Source of the DNA: CAYRSS01 sp964426945
GTDB lineage: Bacteria > Planctomycetota > Phycisphaerae > UBA1845
Direction: 5' to 3'
NCBI GenBank assembly: GCA_964426945.1
Contig: CAYRSS010000027.1
Span: 1-50,100, forward strand
DNA: 50,100 bases
Under the pieces are notes generated by a model, which ran no database searches, was not told where the DNA came from, and was given only the letters and a program-made list of their open reading frames with translations. Shown in pieces: positions 1-8,825 of this stretch; positions within the stretch are counted from its first letter, which is position 1, and every line of letters starts with the position of its first letter. A program made the translations under genes and the position numbers.

Positions 1-2
1 TC

Positions 3-839
3 GCCAGGAATTTTCGCAACGCCGGCTCGCGCGAGAGCGGTCAACGAGACGCCGGTCCGCGTGATGGCGGTCGTCAGGGATCAGGGCAGCCCGGCCGCCA
101 CGACCGTCCGGTCCGCGGCGAGCAGCCGCGTCGCGAGGGGCCGGCCCGTCCGGAGCATCGCCCGGCCGCCGAGGTCCGGCCGCGACAGGAGCAGCGTCCC
201 CGTCCCGAGCCCCGCTATCAGCAGGATCGCATTGTGCCGCTCGACGACGATGATTCATTCGGCGACGGCCTGCCCGCCACGCCGGTGATCGACCGTCCGC
301 GACGGCAGGAGCGTCCGGCGCGCGACGAGGGCGGACCGCGTCAGGGCCGCGGCCCGCGCGAGTCGCAGCCGCGGGGCGAGGCGCCTTCGCGTCCCGCTCC
401 TCAGCCCACGCGTCACCCGGCTCCCGCGCAGCCAGCGGCGATTGTCGCTGACGATGAGGATGAGTCCTTCGGCGAGGGCATCGCGGCCGAGCCGCCGCAG
501 ATGCCGCCGGCTCGCCGGTCGCGCGGCGAGGAGTCGCCGCGGGGTCAGCAGTCCGGTCGCGGGGAGCGCAAGGAGCGGTCCGGCGGTCGCCGCGGACGAC
601 AGGGCGGATCCGGCTCGGCTACGGCCGAAGCGGTGATGGAGCCGGACGCACCGGAAGAAGCACCGGCGGCGGTCGCCCCGCGTGAGCGTGGTGGTTCCGG
701 CTCGCGGATGCAGGCCAAGCCGGCTCGTCCGATGTCCATTGCCGCGGATGTCGTCTCGATCAAAGAGGCGGATGTGCCGCAGGTCTCAGCGGACGTCAAC
801 GATGACAGCGCCCCGTTCGGCGCCGGCATCGACGACTGA
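3..839 (+). CDS. C-terminal part of a disordered R/G/P/Q-rich protein (5' partial)
   Basis: The frame is open from the window edge to a TGA at 837-839, so the start lies upstream. All 278 visible codons encode low-complexity sequence rich in Arg, Gly, Pro, Gln and acidic residues, with RGG-like stretches and no recognisable fold. A short motif recurs three times: DDDDSFGDGL near 243-272, DEDESFGEGI near 455-484, and DDSAPFGAGIDD at the extreme C terminus. Such tails are known on bacterial RNA helicases, RNase E/G and Rho, where they bind RNA or partner proteins. The catalytic part is outside the window, so the enzyme cannot be named. The protein ends just before a strong terminator hairpin. 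Confidence 0.6.
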   Translation, partial: ARNFRNAGSRESGQRDAGPRDGGRQGSGQPGRHDRPVRGEQPRREGPARPEHRPAAEVRPRQEQRPRPEPRYQQDRIVPLDDDDSFGDGLPATPVIDRPRRQERPARDEGGPRQGRGPRESQPRGEAPSRPAPQPTRHPAPAQPAAIVADDEDESFGEGIAAEPPQMPPARRSRGEESPRGQQSGRGERKERSGGRRGRQGGSGSATAEAVMEPDAPEEAPAAVAPRERGGSGSRMQAKPARPMSIAADVVSIKEADVPQVSADVNDDSAPFGAGIDD

Positions 840-882
840 CGTCGCTTCCGCGGCCACTGCACCGACAACTCGTGAATGAATC

Positions 883-922
883 AGCCCGCCTCGCGAAGCC
901 AAAGTGCTCCGCGAGGCGGGCT
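883..922. terminator. Intrinsic terminator between convergent genes
   Basis: A perfect 13-bp GC-rich stem (883-895 with 910-922) closes a 14-nt loop and is followed by TTGTTT on the plus strand. It sits 43 bp after the stop of the upstream partial gene and 26 bp from the stop of the convergent peptidase gene. It could therefore terminate both, although the T-rich tail is only on the plus side. Confidence 0.8.
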
Positions 923-948
923 TTGTTTCGGGTTACCTGTTCGGCCGC

Positions 949-1965
949 TCAGGAGCCGTTCGTCAGGCCCGGGCTCCAGAGATACATGAATCGCGGCGTG
1001 CCGCCGGTGAGCCATTCGGGCAGGTTGACGTTGATGACGTGCACGCCGCCCGGCTGGGCGGGGGTGCGTGCGTAGTAATTGGGGCGGTAATCGAGGGGTC
1101 GGTGATAGGTCACGACCTTGACGGATTCGGCACCGATTCGCTGCTTCGTGCGGCCGAGTGTTTCGCGCAGGCTGCCGATGCGGTCGACGAGGCCCAGCTC
1201 AAGCGCCTGTGACGCGGTGTACACCCGGCCGTCGGCCAGCGCGCGGACCTTCGCCGCATCGAGGGCGGGGCGGCCTTCGTCGACGACCTTCACGAACCGC
1301 GCGTACATGTCGTTGACCATCGCCTGGAACAGTTCGCGTTCGTTGGGCTTCATGAGCCGCAGCGGCGAGCCGGCATCCTTGAACTCGCCCGACGTGATCG
1401 CGTCGGCCTGAATACCCAGCTTCTGCATCGTGCCCGCGACGTTGAACATCTGCATGATGACGCCGATGCTGCCGGTGACCGTCGATTCGTGGGCGACGAT
1501 CTCGTCACATGCGCAGGCGATGTAGTACCCCCCGCTCGCGGCGACATCCATGAAGACGGCGATGACCGGTTTGCCGGTTCGCTGGCGAAAGGCGGTGATT
1601 TCCCGGTGCATCAGCTCGCTGGCTGTCACGCTGCCGCCTGGCGAATTGATCCGCAGGATGACTGCCTTCACCTGACGATCGGCCGCGGCGCGGTCGAGCT
1701 GCTCGAGCAGAAGGCTGACGGGATTCTCTCCGGAACCGAACAGCTCCCACGACTCGGCGTTCATCAGGAGGCCGGATACGTCAAGAAGAGCGATCTTGTC
1801 CCGCGCAAAGGACGAATCTCGCTGAACGACGGTCTCGGTGAGGCGCTGGTCAAGAGATACGGGGGTGAGCAGGATGCCCTTGCCGATGCAGCCGGAGGAA
1901 AGGCAGAGGCTCAGCAGGGTAAGCGAGCCGGCGGCCGACATCAGGAATCTGGAACGCGTGACCAT
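949..1965 (-). CDS. sppA: S49 family signal peptide peptidase (SppA-type) lipoprotein
   Basis: This 338-residue protein is the short, single-domain form of SppA, which degrades cleaved signal peptides and membrane peptides at the extracytoplasmic face. The N terminus is a hydrophobic signal with a possible lipobox ending at Cys26 (LSSGC). The substrate-groove strand RINSPGGSV is at 105-113. The Ser/Lys dyad is visible as Ser144 in VAASGGYY and Lys196 in SGEFKDAGSP. The ATG is preceded by AAGGAG seven bases upstream, which fixes the start. It is followed convergently by a terminator. Lipid attachment is inferred, because the -3 residue is Ser rather than the usual Leu; the family call is secure. 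Confidence 0.92.
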   Translation of the reverse strand: MVTRSRFLMSAAGSLTLLSLCLSSGCIGKGILLTPVSLDQRLTETVVQRDSSFARDKIALLDVSGLLMNAESWELFGSGENPVSLLLEQLDRAAADRQVKAVILRINSPGGSVTASELMHREITAFRQRTGKPVIAVFMDVAASGGYYIACACDEIVAHESTVTGSIGVIMQMFNVAGTMQKLGIQADAITSGEFKDAGSPLRLMKPNERELFQAMVNDMYARFVKVVDEGRPALDAAKVRALADGRVYTASQALELGLVDRIGSLRETLGRTKQRIGAESVKVVTYHRPLDYRPNYYARTPAQPGGVHVINVNLPEWLTGGTPRFMYLWSPGLTNGS

Positions 1966-2071
1966 CGAGTCGCTCCTTCGCCTTCGGTGTTCGCGGGGCC
2001 TTCCATGATCGACAGGGCGCGCCCCGGTCCGCGCGATGCGTACTTACCCGGCGGCGGGGCGGGCTGTCCAG

Positions 2072-2947
2072 TCAGGCGCCGGAATCGGTGGGCGCGGGGA
2101 TCGGCTGGTGAGCCGTGTCGGCGAGAAACGGCGTGCCGCACTCGGGGCATCGGTCGGCGGTGAGGTTGTAGAGCGCGTAGCCGCAAACCCGGCAGTTCTC
2201 CTCCTCGATGTCGATCGCGAAGCGCAGGCCGCAAGCGCAGCGGGAGCGGCCTACGGGCAGCTCCTGGGCCTTGCGACACCGCGGGCAGGTGATCGGAAGC
2301 CGGAGTTCGATCGTTCGCACGGCCTCGCGCCGGCCGATGGCCGACACTCGGTGAAGCACCGGCACGGCGACGCTTCCGCAGGCGTCCAGAATCGCCAGGG
2401 TGCCCATGATGCGAATCAGCGCGTCTTCGCCCGATCCCGGGAGAAGTTCCCACATCAGCAGCAGGATCAGGGACGCAAGCGCCGTGAGGGCGACTATCGT
2501 GGCCGTGCGAACCCACTGGAATTGTCGCCGGAGCCTTGCCAGCGACAGCAGCGCGACATGCGGCAGGGCCAGCCCGGCGATCACCGCCGAGGCGGTCAGT
2601 CGTTCGTAGTAGTAGTCGGGATTGGGTTGCGGCGGCGTGTAGAGTTGCGAGTTGCGCCACAGTTCCGGCAATTCCCAGATGAAACCCAGCGTAAGCAGCA
2701 ACGCCGCTGAAACAGCCGCCATGGCGAGCGGAGCGAGCGGATGCCAGCGGCGTCGCTCCCACGCAACGGCCGCGGCCATCGCCAGGATCGAGGCAGCACC
2801 GACGGATGCGGTCGTCGCCAGCACGCGACCTTCCAGGGTCCCGAAGCGGCCGAACAGCAGAACGTAGATGCCCACGACACCGCAGAGGCAGACGCACACG
2901 ATGAACGCCATCAGGAACTTGCGGTGGAGGCTGGTGTCGAGGGCCAT
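2072..2947 (-). CDS. Six-TM membrane protein with C-terminal double zinc ribbon
   Basis: The first 200 residues contain about six hydrophobic segments (roughly 11-32, 43-62, 70-92, 115-137, 147-168 and 175-196). The C terminus carries two zinc-ribbon knuckle pairs: Cys221/224 with Cys238/240, and Cys252/255 with Cys267/270. The second ribbon reads CGYALYNLTADRCPECGTPF, a type I associate with planctomycete membrane proteins, and it closely resembles the N-terminal ribbon of the protein at 37607-39100. No catalytic motif is visible. The role is unknown; a sensor or assembly factor is possible. It shares strand with the upstream SDR gene (55 bp gap) and the downstream SppA gene (106 bp), so co-transcription is likely. 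Confidence 0.75.
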   Translation of the reverse strand: MALDTSLHRKFLMAFIVCVCLCGVVGIYVLLFGRFGTLEGRVLATTASVGAASILAMAAAVAWERRRWHPLAPLAMAAVSAALLLTLGFIWELPELWRNSQLYTPPQPNPDYYYERLTASAVIAGLALPHVALLSLARLRRQFQWVRTATIVALTALASLILLLMWELLPGSGEDALIRIMGTLAILDACGSVAVPVLHRVSAIGRREAVRTIELRLPITCPRCRKAQELPVGRSRCACGLRFAIDIEEENCRVCGYALYNLTADRCPECGTPFLADTAHQPIPAPTDSGA

Positions 2948-3001
2948 GAGCGCGCCTTTCGCGAATGGCGCCCGCGGCGAGGCGGGGCGGCGCGTGCGGC
3001 G

Positions 3002-4468
3002 TCAGGCCGGATCGGCAGTTCGCCCGCTCGCGCCGGCGTATTCTACCTCGGCCGAGCGTTTCAGCCCCGCCAGCATGCCGCGGAAGACAAGTCCGTGCAG
3101 CGGGACCACGAGGTACCAGTAGAGCAGCCCGGCCAGCCCTCGCGGTTTGAAACGGGCGGTCTGGACCAACCGACAGCCCGGCCGCCCCGGTTCGCCCTGT
3201 TCGATCTCGAAGCTGAGCGTAGCCCGGCCCGGAAGTCGCATTTCGGCGTGAAGCTCCAGCTTGCGAGGCGGGTCGCAGGCGGTGACCCGCCAGAAGTCCA
3301 CGGCGTCGCCGTAGGCGACTTCCTGCGGGTGGCGTCGCCCACGGCGGAGGCCCGGACCGCCGACGAGCCGGTCGAGGAATCCCCGCAGGTGCCAGAGCCA
3401 GTCGACGCCGTGATAGCCGCGGTCGCCGCCGAGGGCCGTGACCGCCCGCCAAGCGGCCTCCGGCGGAGCAACGACCTCGACCTCTCGGCGATCCAGAAAG
3501 ACGGTTCCGCCGGCCCAGTCGGGGTCGCCGGGCATGACGCCGGCATCCGACCAGGTGGTTTCGACCTCCGCCCGGCGGCGCTTGCCCAGGGCCGCGTCGA
3601 TGGCCTCACGGACGGTCAGCAGCGGCTGGGGCATCAGCCGGGCCGCTTCGTCGCTGCGACACACGACACGGTTGCGGAGCCCTTCGGCCAGCGGTCGGGC
3701 GATGCGATGGCTCAGTGGCGTGACGAGGTGAATCCAGAGGGAGCTCAGCCGCGGGGTGAGCACCGGCACGGGAATGATGATGCGGCGCCGCAGTCCGAGC
3801 GCGTCGGCCATGATCTGCATCAGGTCGCGATACGAGCGGATGTCGGGGCCGCCGATGTCGAGCGTCCGGCCAGTGGTCTCGGGGTGTTGCAGGCAGGTGA
3901 CGAGGTAGTGCAGAACATTGCGGACCGCGATGGGTTGAGACTCTGTCGCCACCCACCGCGGCGTCACCATGATCGGCAGCCGCTCGACGAGATAGCGCAG
4001 CACCTCGAACGAAGCCGAGCCCGATCCGATGATCATCGCCGCGCGGAGCACCGTGACCGGCACCGGCCCGGACGCGAGGTGCTTCTCCACTTCGCGACGC
4101 GAGGTGAGGTGTTCGCTGAGCCCCTCGCCTGTCTCGCCGAGCCCGCCGAGGTAGATGATCCGCCCGACGCCCGCCCGCGCGGCTGCGCGAGCGAAGCATG
4201 TCGCCAGGCGCCGGTCATGGTCGCGGTAGGCGTCGCCGACGGCCATCATCGAGTGGATCAGGTAGTAGGCCGCCGAGCAGCCGCTCATCGCCGCCGCGAG
4301 GGCGCCTTCATCCTCGGCGCTGCCCTCGACGAGTTCGACTCCGGGGCGGCCCGACCACGGGCGGTTTCCGATCTTGCGCGCCGCCCGCACGAGGCACCGG
4401 CACCGGTATCCGGCGTCGAGCAGGCGCGGCACCAGCCGTCCGCCGATGTAGCCGGTCGCACCGGTCAC
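3002..4468 (-). CDS. NAD(P)-binding SDR/NmrA-like protein with C-terminal DUF2867 domain
   Basis: The N terminus holds a dinucleotide-binding GATGYIGG motif immediately after the start. Residues 1-290 are an atypical short-chain dehydrogenase of the NAD-dependent epimerase/NmrA type, with YLIHSM and LGGLGE strands. Residues 320-475 match the DUF2867 (SRPBCC-like) module often fused to it. The substrate is unknown; homologues are annotated as NAD(P)H-binding oxidoreductases. The only good start is a GTG at 4468, which leaves almost no beta-1 strand. The frame stays open upstream and reads PGPTIFV before the Gly motif, so the true N terminus may lie further upstream with an unusual start codon. 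It is divergent from the YmdB-like gene across 233 bp in which I see no gene. Confidence 0.85.
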   Translation of the reverse strand: MTGATGYIGGRLVPRLLDAGYRCRCLVRAARKIGNRPWSGRPGVELVEGSAEDEGALAAAMSGCSAAYYLIHSMMAVGDAYRDHDRRLATCFARAAARAGVGRIIYLGGLGETGEGLSEHLTSRREVEKHLASGPVPVTVLRAAMIIGSGSASFEVLRYLVERLPIMVTPRWVATESQPIAVRNVLHYLVTCLQHPETTGRTLDIGGPDIRSYRDLMQIMADALGLRRRIIIPVPVLTPRLSSLWIHLVTPLSHRIARPLAEGLRNRVVCRSDEAARLMPQPLLTVREAIDAALGKRRRAEVETTWSDAGVMPGDPDWAGGTVFLDRREVEVVAPPEAAWRAVTALGGDRGYHGVDWLWHLRGFLDRLVGGPGLRRGRRHPQEVAYGDAVDFWRVTACDPPRKLELHAEMRLPGRATLSFEIEQGEPGRPGCRLVQTARFKPRGLAGLLYWYLVVPLHGLVFRGMLAGLKRSAEVEYAGASGRTADPA

Positions 4469-4701
4469 GAAGATGGTCGGTCCGGGCTGCAGATGCGTCT
4501 CCTCCGCGAAGATTACCCGCGCGTCGCCGTTGGCTGAATGATAGCGCCGCGAACGCTCGGCGGGCCACGCGCCGGCCGGCGTGCAGGCGGGGGCGGTAGC
4601 GGCTACACTCGCCGCGCGGTGCTGCGGCGCGGGTCTTTGGACTCCAGCCTCCGGCCGGACCGGCCGACATACCCGCAGATCGGAGTGAGCCGGGAGTCAG
4701 G

Positions 4702-5496
4702 ATGGACGTCAATCTCCTCATCGTGGGCGACGTGGTCGGCGCGCCGGGGCAGGCGGTGCTGAAGCAGGGGCTGGAGGCGATCGTCTCACAGCGGCGCATC
4801 GACTGCGTCATCGTCAACGCTGAGAACGCCGACGGCGGCAGCGGACTGACCGCTTCGACCTACCAGAAGCTGGTTCGATGCGGCGTCGACGTCATCACGC
4901 TGGGCGACCACATCTACCGCTGGAACGACGTGATCCCGGTGCTCGAGCGGGAGTCGAATATCGTCAAACCCGCCAATCTCCCCCCGACCGCGCCGGGCAA
5001 GGACTATGCGGTGGTCGCCTCGCGGTCTAACAACCCGGTGGCGGTGATTTCGGTGCTGGGCCGGCTGTTCATGAAGCTGCCCGCGGACTGCCCCTACCGG
5101 ACGGTTGACCGCGTGTTGCGGGGGCTGCCGCGGGAGGTGAAGATCGTCGTCGTTGACATGCACGCCGAGGCGACCAGCGAGAAGGTCGCGATGGGCTGGC
5201 ATCTCGACGGCCGGGCGAGCGTCGTGGTCGGCACGCATACGCACGTGCCGACGGCCGACGAGTGCATTCTGCCGAAGGGGACGGCCTACATCACCGACCT
5301 CGGCATGACCGGCCCGTATGACTCGGTGCTCGGCCGACGGAAGGACCGGGTGCTCGGGGTGTTGCTCAACGCCGTGCCGGCGCGCTTTGACGTGGCGAAG
5401 GACGATCCGCGGATGTGCGGCGTCATCGTCACGGTAGACACGCTGAGCGGCCGGGCGTCGAAGATCGAGCGTGTGATGTTCCGCGGGACCGAGTGA
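4702..5496 (+). CDS. ymdB: YmdB-family metallophosphoesterase (cyclic nucleotide phosphodiesterase)
   Basis: Members of this family (TIGR00282) are dinuclear metal phosphodiesterases; Bacillus subtilis YmdB hydrolyses 2',3'-cyclic nucleotides. The 264-residue length is normal. Metal-ligand positions are recognisable: Asp10 in VGDVVG, Glu41-Asn42 in NAENADGGSGLT, His154 in VDMHAEATSEK, and His179/His181 in GTHTHVPTAD. The usual GNH motif reads GDH here (Asp69-His70), so the conserved metal-bridging Asn is replaced by Asp. The start ATG follows GGGAGTCAGG. Its stop overlaps the tyrS start by one base (TGATG), which implies translational coupling. The exact substrate is inferred from the family only. 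Confidence 0.88.
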   Translation: MDVNLLIVGDVVGAPGQAVLKQGLEAIVSQRRIDCVIVNAENADGGSGLTASTYQKLVRCGVDVITLGDHIYRWNDVIPVLERESNIVKPANLPPTAPGKDYAVVASRSNNPVAVISVLGRLFMKLPADCPYRTVDRVLRGLPREVKIVVVDMHAEATSEKVAMGWHLDGRASVVVGTHTHVPTADECILPKGTAYITDLGMTGPYDSVLGRRKDRVLGVLLNAVPARFDVAKDDPRMCGVIVTVDTLSGRASKIERVMFRGTE

Positions 5497-6740
5497 TGCC
5501 CGCCTTGCCGCAGGATTCCATGACCACTGCCCAACCCAACGCCCAGTACGACACGCTGCTCGCCGGTTGCGAAGCGGTGTATTCGCCCGAAGAGCTGCGC
5601 AGCCGCCTCGCCAGCGGCAAGCGGCTGCGCGTGAAGCTCGGGATGGACCCGACCGCGCCCGATCTGACGCTCGGCCACACGGTGGTGCTGCGGAAGCTGC
5701 GGCAGTTTCAGGATTTCGGCCACAAGGCGGTGCTGATCATCGGCGACTACACGGCGATGATCGGCGACCCGACGGGCAAGTCCAAGACGCGTCCGATGCT
5801 CACGCCGGAGGAGATCCGCGTGAACGCGGCGACCTACCTGGCGCAGGCGGGGAAGGTGCTCGACCTGTCGCCTGAGCGGCTGGAGGTGCGGCACAACAGC
5901 GAGTGGCTGGCGAAGATGAGCTGCGCCGATGTCATCAAGTTGATGGCCCAGATGACCGTCGCGCGCCTGCTCGAACGCGACACCTTCGCCAAGCGCCAGG
6001 CCGAGGGGAAGGAGATCTACTGCCACGAGCTGCTGTATCCGCTGATGCAGGCTCGCGACAGCGTCGAGATCCTCTCCGACGTCGAGCTGGGCGGCAACGA
6101 CCAGACCTTCAACAACCTCTGCGGGCGCGACCTCCAGCGCGCCGCCGGCCAGCCGCCGCAGATCGTCATGATCCTGCCCATCCTCGTGGGGATCGACGGC
6201 GTGCAGAAGATGAGCAAGTCGCTGGGCAACTACGTCGGCGTCACCGATACGCCGACGGACATGTTCGGCAAGATCATGCGCATCCCCGACCAGGTCATGC
6301 GCAACTACTTCGACCTCGTCTCGGATCTGCCGGCGGAGGAGATCACCAGGCTGCTCGACGCGCCCGGTGCCAACCCGCGCGACATCAAAGAGCAGCTCGC
6401 CCGCCGGATCATCAGCCGGTTTCACTCGTCCGAGGCGGCCGCCGCGGCCGCGGAGGAGTTCCGGCGGATGTTCTCGGGAGGCGGGGGCGGCCTGCCGGAC
6501 GACGTGCCCGACCTGGCCGTGCCCGCGGCCGCGCTGGCCGACGGCCGGGCGTTGCCGGTGGAACTGGTCACCGCAGCCGGTTTCGCCGCTTCGCGCAGCG
6601 AAGCTCGCCGGATCATCGCCCAGCAGGGCATTCGCCTCAATGGCGAGCTCGTCGCCGACGCCCAGTCGCCGATGGCGATCAAGGACGGCGACATCCTGCA
6701 GCGCGGCAAGCGGCAGTACGTCCGGCTGCGGCTGCCGTAG
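5496..6740 (+). CDS. tyrS: Tyrosyl-tRNA synthetase
   Basis: This class I synthetase charges tRNA-Tyr. With the start at 5496 it has 414 residues. The HIGH-type motif appears as LTLGH (57-61) after DPTAPD, the KMSKS loop is intact at 238-242, and GGNDQ (tyrosine and ATP site) is at 199-203. The C-terminal S4 RNA-binding domain spans about 354-412. The ATG at 5496 overlaps the preceding stop codon and suits coupling. A second in-frame ATG at 5520 is also plausible, since neither has a strong ribosome site. A run of alanines and glycines (314-332) links the catalytic and S4 domains. Confidence 0.97.
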   Translation: MPALPQDSMTTAQPNAQYDTLLAGCEAVYSPEELRSRLASGKRLRVKLGMDPTAPDLTLGHTVVLRKLRQFQDFGHKAVLIIGDYTAMIGDPTGKSKTRPMLTPEEIRVNAATYLAQAGKVLDLSPERLEVRHNSEWLAKMSCADVIKLMAQMTVARLLERDTFAKRQAEGKEIYCHELLYPLMQARDSVEILSDVELGGNDQTFNNLCGRDLQRAAGQPPQIVMILPILVGIDGVQKMSKSLGNYVGVTDTPTDMFGKIMRIPDQVMRNYFDLVSDLPAEEITRLLDAPGANPRDIKEQLARRIISRFHSSEAAAAAAEEFRRMFSGGGGGLPDDVPDLAVPAAALADGRALPVELVTAAGFAASRSEARRIIAQQGIRLNGELVADAQSPMAIKDGDILQRGKRQYVRLRLP

Positions 6741-6797
6741 CCGTTTTCGGCTTCATCTCGCATTGCCACCTGGCGGCTGTTGGCTGAAGATGGCGGC

Positions 6798-8072
6798 ATG
6801 ACGGCTGCCGTCTCGCTTCCTGTCATCATGCCGGCGCTACCGGCGCAGCGCTGGTCTTGCCACTCGTGCGGGCTGTGTTGTCGGGCGCTGGTGGGACACC
6901 TTACGGCCGAAGACCGCGCCCGCATTGACGATCAGCGCTGGTCCGATCGGCTCGACATCGCGCCCTACGTTCGCTCCGCCGGGCGGTACATGCTCAACAA
7001 GCGGGAGGACGGCGCGTGCGTTTTTCTCTCCGAGGACAACCGCTGCCGTATCCACGCCGAATTCGGCGAGGAGGCCAAGCCGGTGGCCTGTCGGATCTTT
7101 CCCTTCTCGGTTCGGCCCGTGGATGGCGGGTGGCAGGCGTCGCTGCGATTCGATTGTCCCAGTGTGGCCGCATCGCGCGGCGCGCCGCTGCGCGATCATC
7201 GTCCGTGGGTCTCGCAGCTCGCTGACACGATGGATCACCGCCCGACGCCGCTGGCGGCCCGGGCGCTGCTCGACCGGCGCGTGCTGGCCACGGCCGAGGA
7301 GTTGGATGGGCTGCGTGACCACTGCGTGCGTCACCTGCGCGACGGGGATCGTCCGCTGCGCCAGCGCGTGATGGAGCTGGCGCGGCTGACCGTCACGATG
7401 GCCGGGCTGCGGTTTCAGCAGGTCCGCGGGGAGCGGTTCGGGGATCTGATCGACGTGCTGTTCGGCGCGGCGGCGAGCGACTTCGGCGGTGAGCCCTCAC
7501 CTCCGACCTTCGGTCAGGAGGGAATGCTGCGCCAGCTCGCGTATGCCCATGCGGAGCACGTCACGCTGGAGGAGCTGTGCTCGGGCGTGATCGGCCGGTT
7601 GCGGCTGCGCCTCACGCAATTGGGGCGGGCGCGGCGGTTTCTGGCGGGCAGCGGGGAAGTTCCGGCGCTGCCGGGGTTTGCCCCGGGGCCGGCGTTTGAT
7701 ACCGTGGAGCGTCTGTCGTGGTCGTCCGAGGACTCGGAAGCGATCGAAGCGCTGACAACGCGGTATCTTGTCGCGCGGTTCGAGGGGCGCAGCGTCTGGG
7801 GCGCGGGGTATTACCACTGGCCGGTGTTTCCCGGGCTGACCGCGCTGTGGCTGGCGACGGCGGCTGCGGGGTGGCTGGCCCGCTACGTGGCGGCGGCTCG
7901 CGGGCACGACGCGGTAACGTTCGACGACGCGACCGAGGCGCTGGGCATGGTCGATCGCGCGGCAACGCGGCTGCCATCACTCGGGGCCAAGGCTGAGCGG
8001 GCGCGGGCTGCGTACTTCCGCGAGGAGGACGGCGTGGCGGCGGTGGTGTGGCGCTATGTGGTCACCCGGTGA
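6798..8072 (+). CDS. YkgJ/FliB-like cysteine-cluster protein
   Basis: The N terminus carries the CHSCGLCC signature typical of the YkgJ (PF03692) family, and further cysteines follow in a CVFL...CRIH...CRIFPF arrangement within about 65 residues. Together these form the putative metal or Fe-S binding cluster. The protein is 424 residues from ATG 6798, far longer than minimal YkgJ proteins (about 100-150). Its long alpha-helical C terminus resembles the layout of the lysine-N-methylase FliB family, but no flagellar gene is nearby. The earlier TTG at 6780 adds six residues and is less likely. The biochemical role is uncertain. It precedes deoC by 46 bp on the same strand. Confidence 0.75.
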   Translation: MTAAVSLPVIMPALPAQRWSCHSCGLCCRALVGHLTAEDRARIDDQRWSDRLDIAPYVRSAGRYMLNKREDGACVFLSEDNRCRIHAEFGEEAKPVACRIFPFSVRPVDGGWQASLRFDCPSVAASRGAPLRDHRPWVSQLADTMDHRPTPLAARALLDRRVLATAEELDGLRDHCVRHLRDGDRPLRQRVMELARLTVTMAGLRFQQVRGERFGDLIDVLFGAAASDFGGEPSPPTFGQEGMLRQLAYAHAEHVTLEELCSGVIGRLRLRLTQLGRARRFLAGSGEVPALPGFAPGPAFDTVERLSWSSEDSEAIEALTTRYLVARFEGRSVWGAGYYHWPVFPGLTALWLATAAAGWLARYVAAARGHDAVTFDDATEALGMVDRAATRLPSLGAKAERARAAYFREEDGVAAVVWRYVVTR

Positions 8073-8118
8073 GCCGGGGCCGGCCGGCGACGGCCGACAG
8101 CGAATCGCGAGGTGTGCG

Positions 8119-8817
8119 ATGAAGGATGAAGTAGCCAGAGCGATCGAGCATACACTGCTCAAACCCGACGCCACCGGCGCCCAGATCGACCGGCTCTGCG
8201 ACGAAGCCGCCGAGTTCGAGTTTCACGGCGTCTGCGTAAACCCGGTTTATGTTCCGCGGACTGTCGCCCGGCTCGAGAAACTCGCCAGCGCAGAAATCGA
8301 GCGGAAACACCCGGTTGTCGTCACGGTCGTCGGCTTTCCGCTTGGGGCCACCAGCCCGGCGATCAAGGCGGCCGAGGCTCGCCGCGCGCTCGACGAAGGC
8401 GCCAGCGAGATCGACATGGTCGTGCACCTCGGCGCGCTGATCGACGGCGATCGCGCCGCGGTACGCGAGGACGTGGAGACGGTCGCCCGCGCGGTCCACG
8501 GGGCGGATCGTCCCGGCGTGCTGAAAGTCATTCTCGAAACGGCTGCGCTGACCGACGAGCAGATCATCCTCGCGTGCCGATGCTGTGCGGAGGGAGAGGC
8601 CGACTTCGTGAAGACTTCGACCGGATTCCACGCGGCGGGCGGGGCGCGCATCGAGCACGTGCGGCTGCTGCACAAGCACGCGGCGCCGATCCGGGTGAAG
8701 GCGTCGGGCGGCATCCGCGACGCCGCCGCGGCGCTGGCGATGCTCGACGCCGGCGCGACGCGGCTGGGTACGTCGTCCGGCGTGGCGATCTTGCGCGAGC
8801 TGCACGAGCGCGTGTAG
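8119..8817 (+). CDS. deoC: Deoxyribose-phosphate aldolase
   Basis: DeoC reversibly cleaves 2-deoxy-D-ribose 5-phosphate to glyceraldehyde 3-phosphate and acetaldehyde in deoxynucleoside salvage. The 232-residue TIM-barrel protein has the catalytic set in place: Asp99 in EIDMVVHLG, the Schiff-base Lys165 in FVKTSTGF, and the second lysine, Lys194, in RVKASGGIRD. ATG 8119 is chosen over upstream starts because GAGG lies six bases before it and homologues begin close to HTLLKP. It is convergent with the dacB gene, with only 8 bp between the two stops, so any terminator must lie inside coding sequence. No other deo gene is in the window. Confidence 0.95.
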   Translation: MKDEVARAIEHTLLKPDATGAQIDRLCDEAAEFEFHGVCVNPVYVPRTVARLEKLASAEIERKHPVVVTVVGFPLGATSPAIKAAEARRALDEGASEIDMVVHLGALIDGDRAAVREDVETVARAVHGADRPGVLKVILETAALTDEQIILACRCCAEGEADFVKTSTGFHAAGGARIEHVRLLHKHAAPIRVKASGGIRDAAAALAMLDAGATRLGTSSGVAILRELHERV

Positions 8818-8825
8818 CCCCTGCG

